Assembly (NCBI RefSeq): GCF_016907815.1
Contig: NZ_JAFBCQ010000001.1
Coordinates: forward strand, 1,488,001-1,552,000
Length of the DNA: 64,000 bases
Direction of reading: 5' to 3'
Origin: Microbacterium aurum
GTDB taxonomy: Bacteria > Actinomycetota > Actinomycetes > Actinomycetales > Microbacteriaceae
Shown here: one piece after another, positions 32,206 through 39,656 of the stretch
Layout of the letters: every line of letters starts with the position of its first letter
How positions within the stretch are numbered: position 1 is the stretch's first letter
Notes under the pieces: model-generated
What the model was told of the DNA's origin: nothing
Seen by the model: only the letters and a program-made list of their open reading frames with translations
Databases searched by the model: none
Program-made: the position numbers and the translations under genes

Positions 32206-32580
32206 TCAGTCGACGACGGCGAGTCCGGTCGCGGTCGCGGCGTCGGAGAGGCCGCCCGCGTCGTGAACGGAGGTGAAGCCGGCCTGCTCCATCAGCGCGA
32301 CGGCGCGGGCGGAACGGTTGCCGGACCGGCAGTAGACGAGGTAGTCGGCCGTCGGATCGAGCTCTGCGAGGCCGGCCTCGAAATCGGCGGCGCTGACGTC
32401 GAGATTGACCGCACCGTCGAGGTGCCCGCCCTCGTACTCGGCGGGGGTGCGCACGTCGACGACGGTGGTACCGGTCGTCACCTCGATCGATGTCGTCGCC
32501 GGCGCACAGGCCGCGACGGTGCCCGCTGCCAGCAGCAGGAGCGGGATCACCAACAGCCGGATGGGGCGCGGCCTGCTCAC
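32206..32580 (-). CDS. Rhodanese-domain lipoprotein
   Basis: A 124-residue single-domain rhodanese carrying a signal peptide with a lipobox-like end (GTVAAC, Cys near residue 24), so it would sit outside the membrane. The active-site loop is YCRSGNRSA with the sulfur-carrying Cys near residue 82. The GTG at 32580 overlaps the stop of the small Cys-rich gene (GTGA), fixing the start. It could accept sulfane sulfur outside the cell and pass it to the cytoplasmic enzymes of the operon. Confidence 0.87.
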   Translation of the reverse strand: MSRPRPIRLLVIPLLLLAAGTVAACAPATTSIEVTTGTTVVDVRTPAEYEGGHLDGAVNLDVSAADFEAGLAELDPTADYLVYCRSGNRSARAVALMEQAGFTSVHDAGGLSDAATATGLAVVD

Positions 32581-32711
32581 GCGACGCCCGCAAGGTCGTG
32601 TCCGGGGCAGCGGTCCGCCTCGGGCACACCCCACAGCGCCTCCTCAACGTGCTGGCCGCAACCGGCCCACGTCGCCTTGCCGCATTCTGCACACGTCACC
32701 CTGCTGCACAT
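32577..32711 (-). CDS. Small Cys-rich CGK-TW-GCGQH protein
   Basis: A 44-residue protein with ATG at 32711 and a GAAGGAG ribosome site. VTCAECGKATWAGCGQHVEE at residues 5-24 and DRCPGH near residue 34 repeat the motif of the 53-residue protein at 28237, with five cysteines and two histidines in the same order. It is the first gene of the sulfide-stress operon, directly after the operator pair, and overlaps the rhodanese start. Function is unknown; zinc or copper binding is plausible. Confidence 0.8.
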   Translation of the reverse strand: MCSRVTCAECGKATWAGCGQHVEEALWGVPEADRCPGHDLAGVA

Positions 32712-32731
32712 CGCCCACTCCTTCGATCAAT

Positions 32732-32770
32732 AAACCCCTGGGGGTATATCGACTATACACCCGGGGGTAT
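32732..32770 (-). promoter_or_regulatory. Paired CsoR/CstR-type operators
   Basis: Two 16-nt sites with a GC core and AT ends, AAACCCCTGGGGGTAT (32732-32747) and ATACACCCGGGGGTAT (32755-32770), 23 nt apart, lie just upstream of the first operon gene. The form resembles known CsoR-family sites. The repressor is probably the one at 28421. Confidence 0.75.
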
Positions 32771-32827
32771 GCGATCGAGACCATGTTGTGTGTCTGCCAG
32801 ACTGGGGCTCAGGTGTATTCCTGACGT

Positions 32828-32986
32828 ATGTCTCTTTACGGCGCAGAGGCCGGCGCTAACGCGAAGCGGTGCGGCAGCTGCGGAAAGTTCAAGCCGCGCG
32901 TCGAGTTCAACCGAAAGCGCTCCCGGGTCGACGGCTTGCAAGAGGTCTGTCGAGAATGCAATCGCGCGTCGTCGCGACGGTACTAA
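32828..32986 (+). CDS. Zinc-ribbon small protein
   Basis: A 52-residue frame with C-x2-C twice (RCGSCGKFKP and VCRECNRASS), a zinc-ribbon arrangement seen in short phage and mobile-element proteins. It ends RRY at TAA, but the same frame continues after the stop as EQNREKHVR, which looks like the natural continuation of this family. It then runs into the RskA remnant. So the gene may be a truncated or newly stopped fragment. Confidence 0.55.
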   Translation: MSLYGAEAGANAKRCGSCGKFKPRVEFNRKRSRVDGLQEVCRECNRASSRRY

Positions 32987-33067
32987 GAGCAGAATCGCGA
33001 GAAGCACGTCCGCGTCAGTGGGCGCCGCACGTGGGCGCGCGGCGTCTTCGCCCTGGCCGCCTGCCTC

Positions 33068-33481
33068 GTGCTGCTCGTCGGCATCGGGTGGGGGACCGGT
33101 GTCATCGCGAAGCTGTGGAACACGCCTGCCGCGGTCACCGCCCTGGACGAGATCGAGCGCGCCCCCGACGCGGCGTCAGCCGCCGTCGACTTCGACGGCG
33201 GCCAGGCGACGGCGCACTGGTCGCAGAGCGTCGGAAAAGTCGTGCTGGTGGCGGAGGGGCTCCCGCAGCTGCCCACCGACCGCACGTTCGAGCTGTGGTT
33301 CGTGCGCGGCGACGAGCCGGTGCCGGCGGGCACGTTCGACGCCGACGGCGGCGCGGCGACGGCGGAACTCACCGGCACGATGCAGCCCGGCGACACCATC
33401 GCGGTCACGGTCGAACCTGCCGGCGGTTCACCGAGCGGCGCGCCGACGACCGCGCCGATCATCGCCATCCCGACCGTCTGA
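33068..33481 (+). pseudogene. Anti-sigma factor RskA, C-terminal remnant
   Basis: A transmembrane helix (CLVLLVGIGWGTGVI) followed by the extracytoplasmic RskA domain: GLPQLPTDRTFELWFVRG and GTMQPGDTIAVTVEPAGG are typical of anti-sigma-K factors. The cytoplasmic zinc-binding anti-sigma domain that would hold a sigma factor is absent. In frame, upstream, lies the zinc-ribbon gene instead, so the two were joined by deletion. The given GTG start is arbitrary; no ribosome site is evident. Confidence 0.7.
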
Positions 33482-33520
33482 GCCGGCCCGCCCGCCGGGG
33501 TGCGCAGGTACCCTTGACGG

Positions 33521-34159
33521 GTGAGTGACCAGCCGCGCGACTACCACCGTCCGGTGCAGCGTCCCGCGGACACCTTCGACCGCCGCTTCGGATCGACCGA
33601 TCCGGCGGACGTCTCCCGGGTCGCGCACGCCACGGCATCCGCTCTGCTGACGCGCGTGCGCGACGAGCCGACGGATGCCGTCATCGAGCGCCTCGTGACC
33701 TTCACCGAAGCCCACGGCATCGACACGATCGCCGAGCTCTGGTCCCATTCGCCGGCGAAGTCGCTGCCCGGGACGTTGTGGCGGCTGTACCTGCTGCAGC
33801 TCATGGTGCGCGACGACGCCCGCACCGCGGCGCTGCTGTACGAGCGGGGTCGCGCCGTGCTGCGCTCCGCAGACGACGTCGTCGCCGGCGCGCCCACTCC
33901 GGCCGGTCCCGAGGAGCTCACCGCGCTCGTCGACGAGATCCTGCGAGGCGTTTTCCGCGGCGACTTCGCCGTCGCGCTCGATCGCGCCGCATCCTTCTGC
34001 CGCGTCGAGGCGGCAGGCTCGGCCGACCTCGCCGACGACTACGACGCGACCGAGCCGGAACGGGCGAGCGCCTTCACGACGCGGGCGCTGCGGCTGGACA
34101 CCTACGCGACCGACCTCCGCGCGAGCGCGGGTCTGTGGCGCCGGGACTCGCTGACCTGA
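33521..34159 (+). CDS. Conserved hypothetical protein
   Basis: A 212-residue soluble, mainly helical protein with no motif I can assign (HGIDTIAELWSHSPAKSLPG, LLQLMVRDDARTAALLYERG as landmark stretches). Balanced composition and strong third-position GC indicate a real gene. A TACCCT -10 box (33509-33514) lies 6 nt before the GTG, so it is probably leaderless. It lies between the RskA remnant and the tandem repeats and looks like the left edge of core sequence. Confidence 0.72.
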   Translation: MSDQPRDYHRPVQRPADTFDRRFGSTDPADVSRVAHATASALLTRVRDEPTDAVIERLVTFTEAHGIDTIAELWSHSPAKSLPGTLWRLYLLQLMVRDDARTAALLYERGRAVLRSADDVVAGAPTPAGPEELTALVDEILRGVFRGDFAVALDRAASFCRVEAAGSADLADDYDATEPERASAFTTRALRLDTYATDLRASAGLWRRDSLT

Positions 34160-34177
34160 GGGGCGCTGCGCAGGCGA

Positions 34178-34394
34178 GGCGTTCCGCGGTGCGACGTTCG
34201 GCGGGTATGAAAGTGCCGGGCCGCAGAACGCCCGTTGACGTGGCCGCTGCGCGGGAGAGGCGTTGCGCGGTGCGACGTTCGGCGGGTGTGAAAGTGCCGG
34301 GCCGCAGAACGCCCGTTGACGTGGCCGCTGCGCGGGAGAGGCGTTCCGCGGTGCGACGTTCGGCGGGTGTGAAAGTGCCGGGCCGCAGAACGCC
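34178..34394. repeat. 81-bp tandem repeat, 2.7 copies
   Basis: Units start at 34178, 34259 and 34340; the third is cut at 34394. Copies differ at only a few bases. Each unit holds GGCGTTCCGCGG facing CCGCAGAACGCC about 30 nt later, so each can fold into a 12-bp stem. The period is 27 codons, which keeps frames open on both strands, but the peptides are Arg-rich and repetitive and I do not call a gene. It is too few and too regular for CRISPR, with no spacers. Confidence 0.85.
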
Positions 34395-34509
34395 TCTCGG
34401 CGCGTGGCCGCTCGCAGCGGCGAAAGATGGAGCCCGGGGTTACTGCGGCCCGGCTGATCCAGTGTAACGTGCGCGGCCGGCGGGGCATTCCCGCGCCTAG
34501 GCTCAGATC
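34395..34509. other. Intergenic with promoter of the aminotransferase
   Basis: Non-coding stretch after the repeats. A -10 box TAGGCT lies at 34498-34503, 6 nt before the ATG at 34510, suggesting a leaderless start. Confidence 0.5.
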
Positions 34510-35394
34510 ATGGCCCTGCACTTCGCGCTGATGATCGACCCCGCGGCATCCGACGATGCCCGCACCGACTTCTCCGAGACGTTCACCGCCGTGGACCCGG
34601 CGGCCCCAGCGCTGACGGTCGGGGAGCTCAGCACCCAGCGCGGCGACGGGATCTTCGAGTCGATCGGCGTCGTCGACGGTCACGCGCAGGAGGTCGGGGC
34701 GCACCTGAGCCGGCTCGCGCACTCCGCGCAGCTGTGCGACCTGCCGCAGCCGAACGCGCGTCAGTGGCGGGAGGCGGTCACGCGCGCCGCAGCGGAGTGC
34801 GGACCGGGCGAGGCCGTCATCAAGCTCATCCTCAGCCGGGGGATCGAGCACGGCCCGACGCCGACGGCGTGGGTGACGGCGGCCACCGCCGCCGACAACA
34901 CCCGGGCTCGCACCCGCGGCATCCGCGTCGTGACGCTCGACCGGGGCTACACGCTCGACGCGCCCACGCGCGCCCCGTGGCTGCTGCTGGGCGCGAAGAC
35001 GCTGTCGTATGCCGTGAACATGGCGGCCCTGCGCGAAGCGCACCGTCGCGGTGCGGACGACGCGATCTTCACCACGACCGATGGGTTCGTGCTCGAGGCG
35101 CCCACCGCCTCGCTCATCCTCCGCCGCGGCGACACGTTCGTCACGCCCGCCCCGCACGGCGGCATCCTGCACGGGACGACCCAGCTGAGCCTGTTCGACC
35201 ACCTCGCCGCCGAGGGATACGAGACGGTGTACGAGAACGTCCCGGCATCCGCTCTGCACACCGCCGACGCGGCGTGGCTCGTCTCCAGCGTCCGCCTGGC
35301 CGCCCCGATCACCGCGATCGACGACGTCGACGTGCCGGTCGATGCCGAGCTCACCGCCGCCGTCAACGCCTACCTGCTGAGCCCCCGCGACTGA
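34510..35394 (+). CDS. Class IV aminotransferase (PabC-like)
   Basis: A 294-residue PLP enzyme of fold type IV. The PLP lysine is in LLGAKTLSYAVN (about residue 162), QRGDGIFESIGV is the N-terminal substrate loop, and GGILHGTTQ is a late PLP-phosphate segment. Best fit is 4-amino-4-deoxychorismate lyase for folate; branched-chain or D-amino-acid aminotransferases share the fold. The gene stands alone, with its own -10 box, and converges with the AbiEi/DUF559 gene across a palindromic element. Confidence 0.82.
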   Translation: MALHFALMIDPAASDDARTDFSETFTAVDPAAPALTVGELSTQRGDGIFESIGVVDGHAQEVGAHLSRLAHSAQLCDLPQPNARQWREAVTRAAAECGPGEAVIKLILSRGIEHGPTPTAWVTAATAADNTRARTRGIRVVTLDRGYTLDAPTRAPWLLLGAKTLSYAVNMAALREAHRRGADDAIFTTTDGFVLEAPTASLILRRGDTFVTPAPHGGILHGTTQLSLFDHLAAEGYETVYENVPASALHTADAAWLVSSVRLAAPITAIDDVDVPVDAELTAAVNAYLLSPRD

Positions 35395-35442
35395 CCGGCA
35401 CGGCGGTGCGCCGGCGCGGCGTGCGGTGCGCTCGCTCTCGTC

Positions 35443-35518
35443 AACGGCAAGGGATCATGTGCGACACGCCGATATCTCGGTGCGACACGCCGGGAGACCG
35501 GGGCGATCCCTTGCCGTT
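35443..35518. repeat. Palindromic element, copy A
   Basis: Perfect 14-bp arms AACGGCAAGGGATC (35443-35456) and GATCCCTTGCCGTT (35505-35518) around 48 nt. The interior carries TGCGACACGCCG twice as a direct repeat (35460-35471, 35481-35492). It sits between two convergent genes, so it can serve both as a terminator. Copies B and C are at 36473 and 63603. Confidence 0.85.
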
Positions 35519-36366
35519 CAGACTCGGCCGACCCCAGCGCCCTCGAGGGTGCTCAGCGCGCCCAGGATCGCCGCCTCGACCAGCTCCCAGTCGTGCACGA
35601 TCATCGCGTAGTCGAATCGGAGCGTGATGTAGCCCCATGACGCGGCGTGCGCGTCGCGCACGAGATCCTTATGTCGGTGTGACGGGCTGCCGTGGTTGTC
35701 CACGCCGTCCGCTTCGACGAGAAGGCGCTCGCCGATGAGAAGGTCGACGCGTCCGACCGCGAAGACCTGCCGTTGCGTCCGCACCCGCAGTCCGCGGCGG
35801 CGCAGCCTCCACCGCAGCAGCGACTCGAGGCCGCTGTCCGCGTCGTTGCGGGCGAGCGCGAGCGCTTCGCGGATCGCCGCGTTGGAATGCATACGCAGCC
35901 AGCGCATGCCGCTGGTGCCGAGCATGCCCGCTGCCAGCGCCGACTCCAGCACGACGAAGAACTCCTCGATCCCGAAGCACCGGTAGATCTGCAGGAGCAT
36001 CCGGGGAAGAGACGGGGCGGATGCCGGGGCGCCGCGCGGCCCGTCATCCCAATGCTCGACGCAGGCGCAAGCCTGCGATGGGTGGTAACTGCGCTGTCCG
36101 CTGCACAGCCAGACATGCGCGCGATGATCGGCGGTCAGCACCCACAGTCCGAGGTGTCGTGCCGCCGTGATGCAGGCGGCACGGCCGCCGTGCTCGGCCA
36201 CGGCGCGCAGTGCGGGGCAGATCGTCGGTGCGACGTACACCCCGCGGCGGGCACGGACCAGCGACCCGTCGGCGATCCGGGCGGTCAGTATCGTCCCGGA
36301 GACGCCGCCGGCGCGCATGCCGGACGTGGTGAAAACGGAAGCGCGGGCATCACACATGCGGCCCAT
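35518..36366 (-). CDS. AbiEi-like/DUF559 domain protein
   Basis: A protein of about 282 residues. The N-terminal part has an AbiEi-antitoxin-like winged helix (IADGSLVRARRGVYVAP), a middle helical part follows, and the C-terminus has a DUF559/Vsr-like endonuclease fold: RVDLLIGERLLVEADG (Asp, Glu) and HRHKDLVRDAHAASWGYITLRFDY. Actinobacteria carry many such orphans; a DNA-related or defence role is suspected but unproven. The start is uncertain: ATGs at 36366 and 36357 are open, and a longer frame reaches into palindrome B. The gene is bracketed by palindromes A and B. Confidence 0.72.
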   Translation of the reverse strand: MGRMCDARASVFTTSGMRAGGVSGTILTARIADGSLVRARRGVYVAPTICPALRAVAEHGGRAACITAARHLGLWVLTADHRAHVWLCSGQRSYHPSQACACVEHWDDGPRGAPASAPSLPRMLLQIYRCFGIEEFFVVLESALAAGMLGTSGMRWLRMHSNAAIREALALARNDADSGLESLLRWRLRRRGLRVRTQRQVFAVGRVDLLIGERLLVEADGVDNHGSPSHRHKDLVRDAHAASWGYITLRFDYAMIVHDWELVEAAILGALSTLEGAGVGRV

Positions 36367-36472
36367 CGTGGCGGTGCCACGGTCGACTCGGAGGCGCGTG
36401 CGCAGCATCCGTGGACAGTCGCCGGAAAACGCAGGCTGTGGAGAGGGCGATGATCCCGGGCGGGCAGATGCC

Positions 36473-36548
36473 AACTGCAAGGGATCGTCAGCGACACGCC
36501 GCGATGCCTCGGCGCGAGGCGGCGTGTCGCGCAGAATCCCTTGCAGTT
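36473..36548. repeat. Palindromic element, copy B
   Basis: Outer arms AACTGCAAGGGAT (36473-36485) and ATCCCTTGCAGTT (36536-36548); inner arms GCGACACGCCG (36491-36501) and CGGCGTGTCGC (36520-36530). Nearly the whole element can fold into one long stem. It lies between pstB and the AbiEi/DUF559 gene. Confidence 0.87.
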
Positions 36549-36587
36549 AGTACGGCGGATGCCGCGGCGCGCCCCGACGCGGCGCGC

Positions 36588-36692
36588 CTGCCCCAGCATC
36601 CGCCCCCCAGCATCCGCCCCCAGCCGCTCCCAGCCGCCCCCCGGCCTCCTGCCCCCCAGCGTCCGCCCCCCCGGCATCCGCCCCCTGCGACG
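36588..36692 (-). repeat. G-rich degenerate repeats after pstB
   Basis: Directly after the pstB stop the transcribed RNA would be G-rich: at least seven runs of four or more G separated by GCGGATGCTG-like words. The plus strand shows repeated CCCCAGCATCCGCC units. Such spacing can form G-quadruplexes in the pst mRNA 3' end. No gene is supported here. Confidence 0.7.
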
Positions 36693-36695
36693 CGC

Positions 36696-37475
36696 TTATC
36701 CGAAGCGGCCGGAGACGTAGTCCTCGGTGGCCTGCACGGAGGGCGTCGTGAAGATCGTGCTCGTGTTGTCGTACTCGATGAGCTTGCCGGGCTTGCCGGT
36801 GCCGGCGATGTTGAAGAACGCGGTCTTGTCCGAGACGCGGGATGCCTGCTGCATGTTGTGCGTCACGATGACGATCGTGTACTCCTGCTTGAGCTCCTGG
36901 ATGAGCTCCTCGATCGCGAACGTCGAGATCGGGTCCAGCGCCGAGCACGGCTCGTCCATCAACAGCACGTCGGGGGAGACGGCGATCGCGCGCGCGATGC
37001 ACAGGCGCTGCTGCTGACCGCCGGAGAGGCCCGATCCGGGCTTGTCGAGGCGGTCCTTGACCTCGTTCCAGAGGTTCGCGCCCTGGAGCGACCGCTCGAC
37101 GAGCGCATCGGCGTCGCTCTTGGAGATGCGCTTGTTGTTGAGCTTGACCCCCGCCAGCACGTTCTCCTTGATCGACATCGTCGGGAACGGGTTGGGGCGC
37201 TGGAACACCATGCCGACCTGACGACGCACGAGCACGGGGTCCACTCCCGGCCCATACAGGTTGTCGCCGTCGAGCAGCACCTCACCCTCGACGCGGGCGC
37301 GGGGGATGACCTCGTGCATGCGGTTCAGTGTGCGCAGGAACGTCGACTTGCCGCATCCGGACGGGCCGATGAAGGCGGTGACGGAGCGGGGCTGGATCTC
37401 CAGTCCCACACCCTCGACGGCGAGGAAGTCGCCGTAGTAGACGTTGAGGTCGTTGACTTCGATGCTCTTGGACAC
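36696..37475 (-). CDS. pstB: Phosphate ABC transporter ATPase
   Basis: A 259-residue PstB: Walker [10 protein letters not shown] (about residues 36-44), [18 protein letters not shown] with the PstB-specific NPFP, signature [14 protein letters not shown], Walker [14 protein letters not shown] and H-loop THNMQQ. The ending DYVSGRFG is typical. It starts with GTG at 37475 after an AGGAA site. It is the last gene of pstSCAB and powers high-affinity phosphate uptake. Confidence 0.96.
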   Translation of the reverse strand: MSKSIEVNDLNVYYGDFLAVEGVGLEIQPRSVTAFIGPSGCGKSTFLRTLNRMHEVIPRARVEGEVLLDGDNLYGPGVDPVLVRRQVGMVFQRPNPFPTMSIKENVLAGVKLNNKRISKSDADALVERSLQGANLWNEVKDRLDKPGSGLSGGQQQRLCIARAIAVSPDVLLMDEPCSALDPISTFAIEELIQELKQEYTIVIVTHNMQQASRVSDKTAFFNIAGTGKPGKLIEYDNTSTIFTTPSVQATEDYVSGRFG

Positions 37476-37513
37476 GATGGTTCCTAACGGGGCGGATGCC
37501 GGTGGGCGGCCGG

Positions 37514-38614
37514 TCAGCGGCCGGTCTTCGGGGCGAACACCTTCGCGACGATGCGCGCGATGAGGTTCAGTGCCATGACGATGAGGATGAGGGTGAGGGC
37601 GGCGGCCCACGCGCGGTCGACGTAAGCCTCGGGCGGAATGCCCTTGTAGGCGTACTGCGAGTAGATGTAGACGGGCAGCGTCTGCATGCGCCCGTCGAAC
37701 AGGTTCTGGTTCATCGCGTCGGTGAACCCGGCGGTGATCAGCAGCGGCGCCGTCTCGCCGATGACGCGGGCGATGGCGAGCATGACACCGGTCGTGATGC
37801 CGGCGATGGAGGTCGGCAGCACCACCTTCACGATCGTCAGCCACTTCGGCACGCCGAGGGCGTACGAGGCCTCGCGCAGCTCGTTCGGCACGAGGCGCAG
37901 CATCTCCTCGCTCGAGCGGACCACGACAGGGATCATCAGCACCGAGAGCGCGACGGCGCCGGCGAAGCCCATACGGACACCCGGCCCGAAGATCAGGGCG
38001 AACAGCGCGTACGCGAACAGACCCGCGACGATCGAGGGGATGCCGGTCATCACGTCGACCAGGAACGTGATGGCGCGGGCGAGGCGCTTCTCCTGGCCGT
38101 ACTCGATGAGGTAGATGGCGGTCATGAGGCCGATCGGCACCGAGATGATCGCGGCGGTCAGCGTGATCAGCAGCGTGCCCCAGATCGCGTGGACGGCGCC
38201 GCCGCCCTCGCCGACGATGCCGCGCATCGAGCTGGAGAAGAACGTCGCGTCGAACCGTGCGATGCCGTTGCTGACGACGGTCCAGCCCACCGACACCAGC
38301 GGCACCATGGCGATGGCGAAGGCGCTGGAGACGATGCCGGTGACGAACCGGTCGAACGCGCGGCGCGCGCCCTCGACGATGCGGGAGATCGTGTAGATCA
38401 GCACCAGATAGGCGATGACCGACAGGATGAGCCAGCCGGCGATGGAGAACTCGCCGCCGGCGGCGGCGCCGAGCACCCCGTAGATGGCGCCGAAGACCGC
38501 GAGGGAGCCGACCAGCAGCGCCCAGGGCGCCCAGCGGGGCAGGTGACCGGAGGTCAGCGGGATGTGCGCGGGGGCGGCCGGGCGGACCGGCGCGGGAGCA
38601 GGGGCGGTGGCCAT
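37514..38614 (-). CDS. pstA: Phosphate ABC permease PstA
   Basis: A 366-residue permease. A Pro/Ala-rich lead and two extra N-terminal helices precede the PstA core of six helices; [27 protein letters not shown] is split across about residues 150-175, and the EAA-type loop [21 protein letters not shown] follows in two parts. Only one base separates it from pstC. Together with PstC it forms the phosphate channel. Confidence 0.94.
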   Translation of the reverse strand: MATAPAPAPVRPAAPAHIPLTSGHLPRWAPWALLVGSLAVFGAIYGVLGAAAGGEFSIAGWLILSVIAYLVLIYTISRIVEGARRAFDRFVTGIVSSAFAIAMVPLVSVGWTVVSNGIARFDATFFSSSMRGIVGEGGGAVHAIWGTLLITLTAAIISVPIGLMTAIYLIEYGQEKRLARAITFLVDVMTGIPSIVAGLFAYALFALIFGPGVRMGFAGAVALSVLMIPVVVRSSEEMLRLVPNELREASYALGVPKWLTIVKVVLPTSIAGITTGVMLAIARVIGETAPLLITAGFTDAMNQNLFDGRMQTLPVYIYSQYAYKGIPPEAYVDRAWAAALTLILIVMALNLIARIVAKVFAPKTGR

Positions 38615-38615
38615 G

Positions 38616-39566
38616 TCAGTTCGCTCCCGAGAATTCCTTGCGGCGGCTGACGATCCAGCGCGCCACCGCGTTGACCGCGAAGGTGACGATGAAGAGGATG
38701 AGGCCGGTCGCGATCAGCACGTTGATGTTGAGGGCGTAGGCCTCGGGGAACGTGAGGGCGATGTTGGCCGCGATGGTCGAGGGGTTCTGCGAGGTCAGCA
38801 GCTGCAGGGTGAGCACGTTCGTGGCCGAGAGGACCATCGCGACCGCCATCGTCTCGCCGAGGGCCCGGCCGAGGCCGAGCATCGAGGCCGAGACGATGCC
38901 GGAGCGCCCGAACGGGAGCACCGCCATGCGGATCATCTCCCACCGGGTGGCGCCGAGGGCGAGGGCCGCCTCCTCGTGCAACACCGGCGTCTGCAGGAAG
39001 ATCTCGCGGCAGATCGCGGTGATGATCGGCACGACCATCACCGCGAGGACGAGGGCGGCCGTGAGGATCGTGCGGCCGGAGTTGAGCACCTGACCGGAGA
39101 AGAGCGGGATCCACCCCAGGTTCTCGTTCAGCCAGTTGTAGGTGGGGACGACCGAGGGGGCGAAGACGAGGATGCCCCACAGGCCGAAGACGACCGAGGG
39201 GACCGCGGCGAGCAGGTCGACGATGTAGCCGAGACCCTGCGCGAGACGGCGCGGCGCGTAGTGGGTGATGAACAACGCGATGCCGAGCGAGAGCGGCACC
39301 GCGACGAGCAGGGCGAGGAACGCCGCCCAGATCGTGCCGAACAGGAGCGGGCCGACGTAGTCCCAGAAGTTCGTCGTCAGCAGCGACGCGCTCTGACTGT
39401 CGGCGCCGAAGGCCGGCAGCGACTGGACGATGAGGAAGATCGCGACGGCGGCGAGGGTGACGACGATCATCGAGCCCGCGAAGACCGCGGTGCCGGAGAA
39501 CCACAGGTCGCCGGGGCGCCGCTTGGCGGCGATCCGCGGGGGAGCGTCGGCGGTGGATGCTGTCAT
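38616..39566 (-). CDS. pstC: Phosphate ABC permease PstC
   Basis: A 316-residue permease with about six core helices. Typical PstC segments are FWDYVGPLLFGTIWAAF, AAVPSVVFGLWGILVF and EAALALGATRWEMIR. It begins at ATG 39566, 90 nt after the pstS stop; the gap holds a stable stem-loop. It pairs with PstA. Confidence 0.95.
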   Translation of the reverse strand: MTASTADAPPRIAAKRRPGDLWFSGTAVFAGSMIVVTLAAVAIFLIVQSLPAFGADSQSASLLTTNFWDYVGPLLFGTIWAAFLALLVAVPLSLGIALFITHYAPRRLAQGLGYIVDLLAAVPSVVFGLWGILVFAPSVVPTYNWLNENLGWIPLFSGQVLNSGRTILTAALVLAVMVVPIITAICREIFLQTPVLHEEAALALGATRWEMIRMAVLPFGRSGIVSASMLGLGRALGETMAVAMVLSATNVLTLQLLTSQNPSTIAANIALTFPEAYALNINVLIATGLILFIVTFAVNAVARWIVSRRKEFSGAN

Positions 39567-39616
39567 CGCACTCTCTCTGGTGAGGGAACTCGGGTGGGGT
39601 GGTGCCGGTCACGGGC

Positions 39617-39650
39617 CGGGCGGCACCCCGCGAAAGCGGGATGCCGCCCG
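39617..39650 (-). promoter_or_regulatory. Stem-loop between pstS and pstC
   Basis: A 15-bp stem (39617-39631 with 39636-39650, one G-T type mismatch) closed by the stable tetraloop GAAA lies 6 nt after the pstS stop. It probably protects or ends most pstS transcripts, giving more binding protein than permease. Confidence 0.75.
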
Positions 39651-39656
39651 AGCGCG

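Noticed and set aside
34178..34394. CRISPR array
   Set aside because: Units are contiguous 81-bp copies without spacers and no cas genes are near.
33778..34467. Arg-rich protein spanning the tandem repeats
   Set aside because: The frame overlaps the real gene at 33521 and stays open only because the repeat period is a multiple of three.
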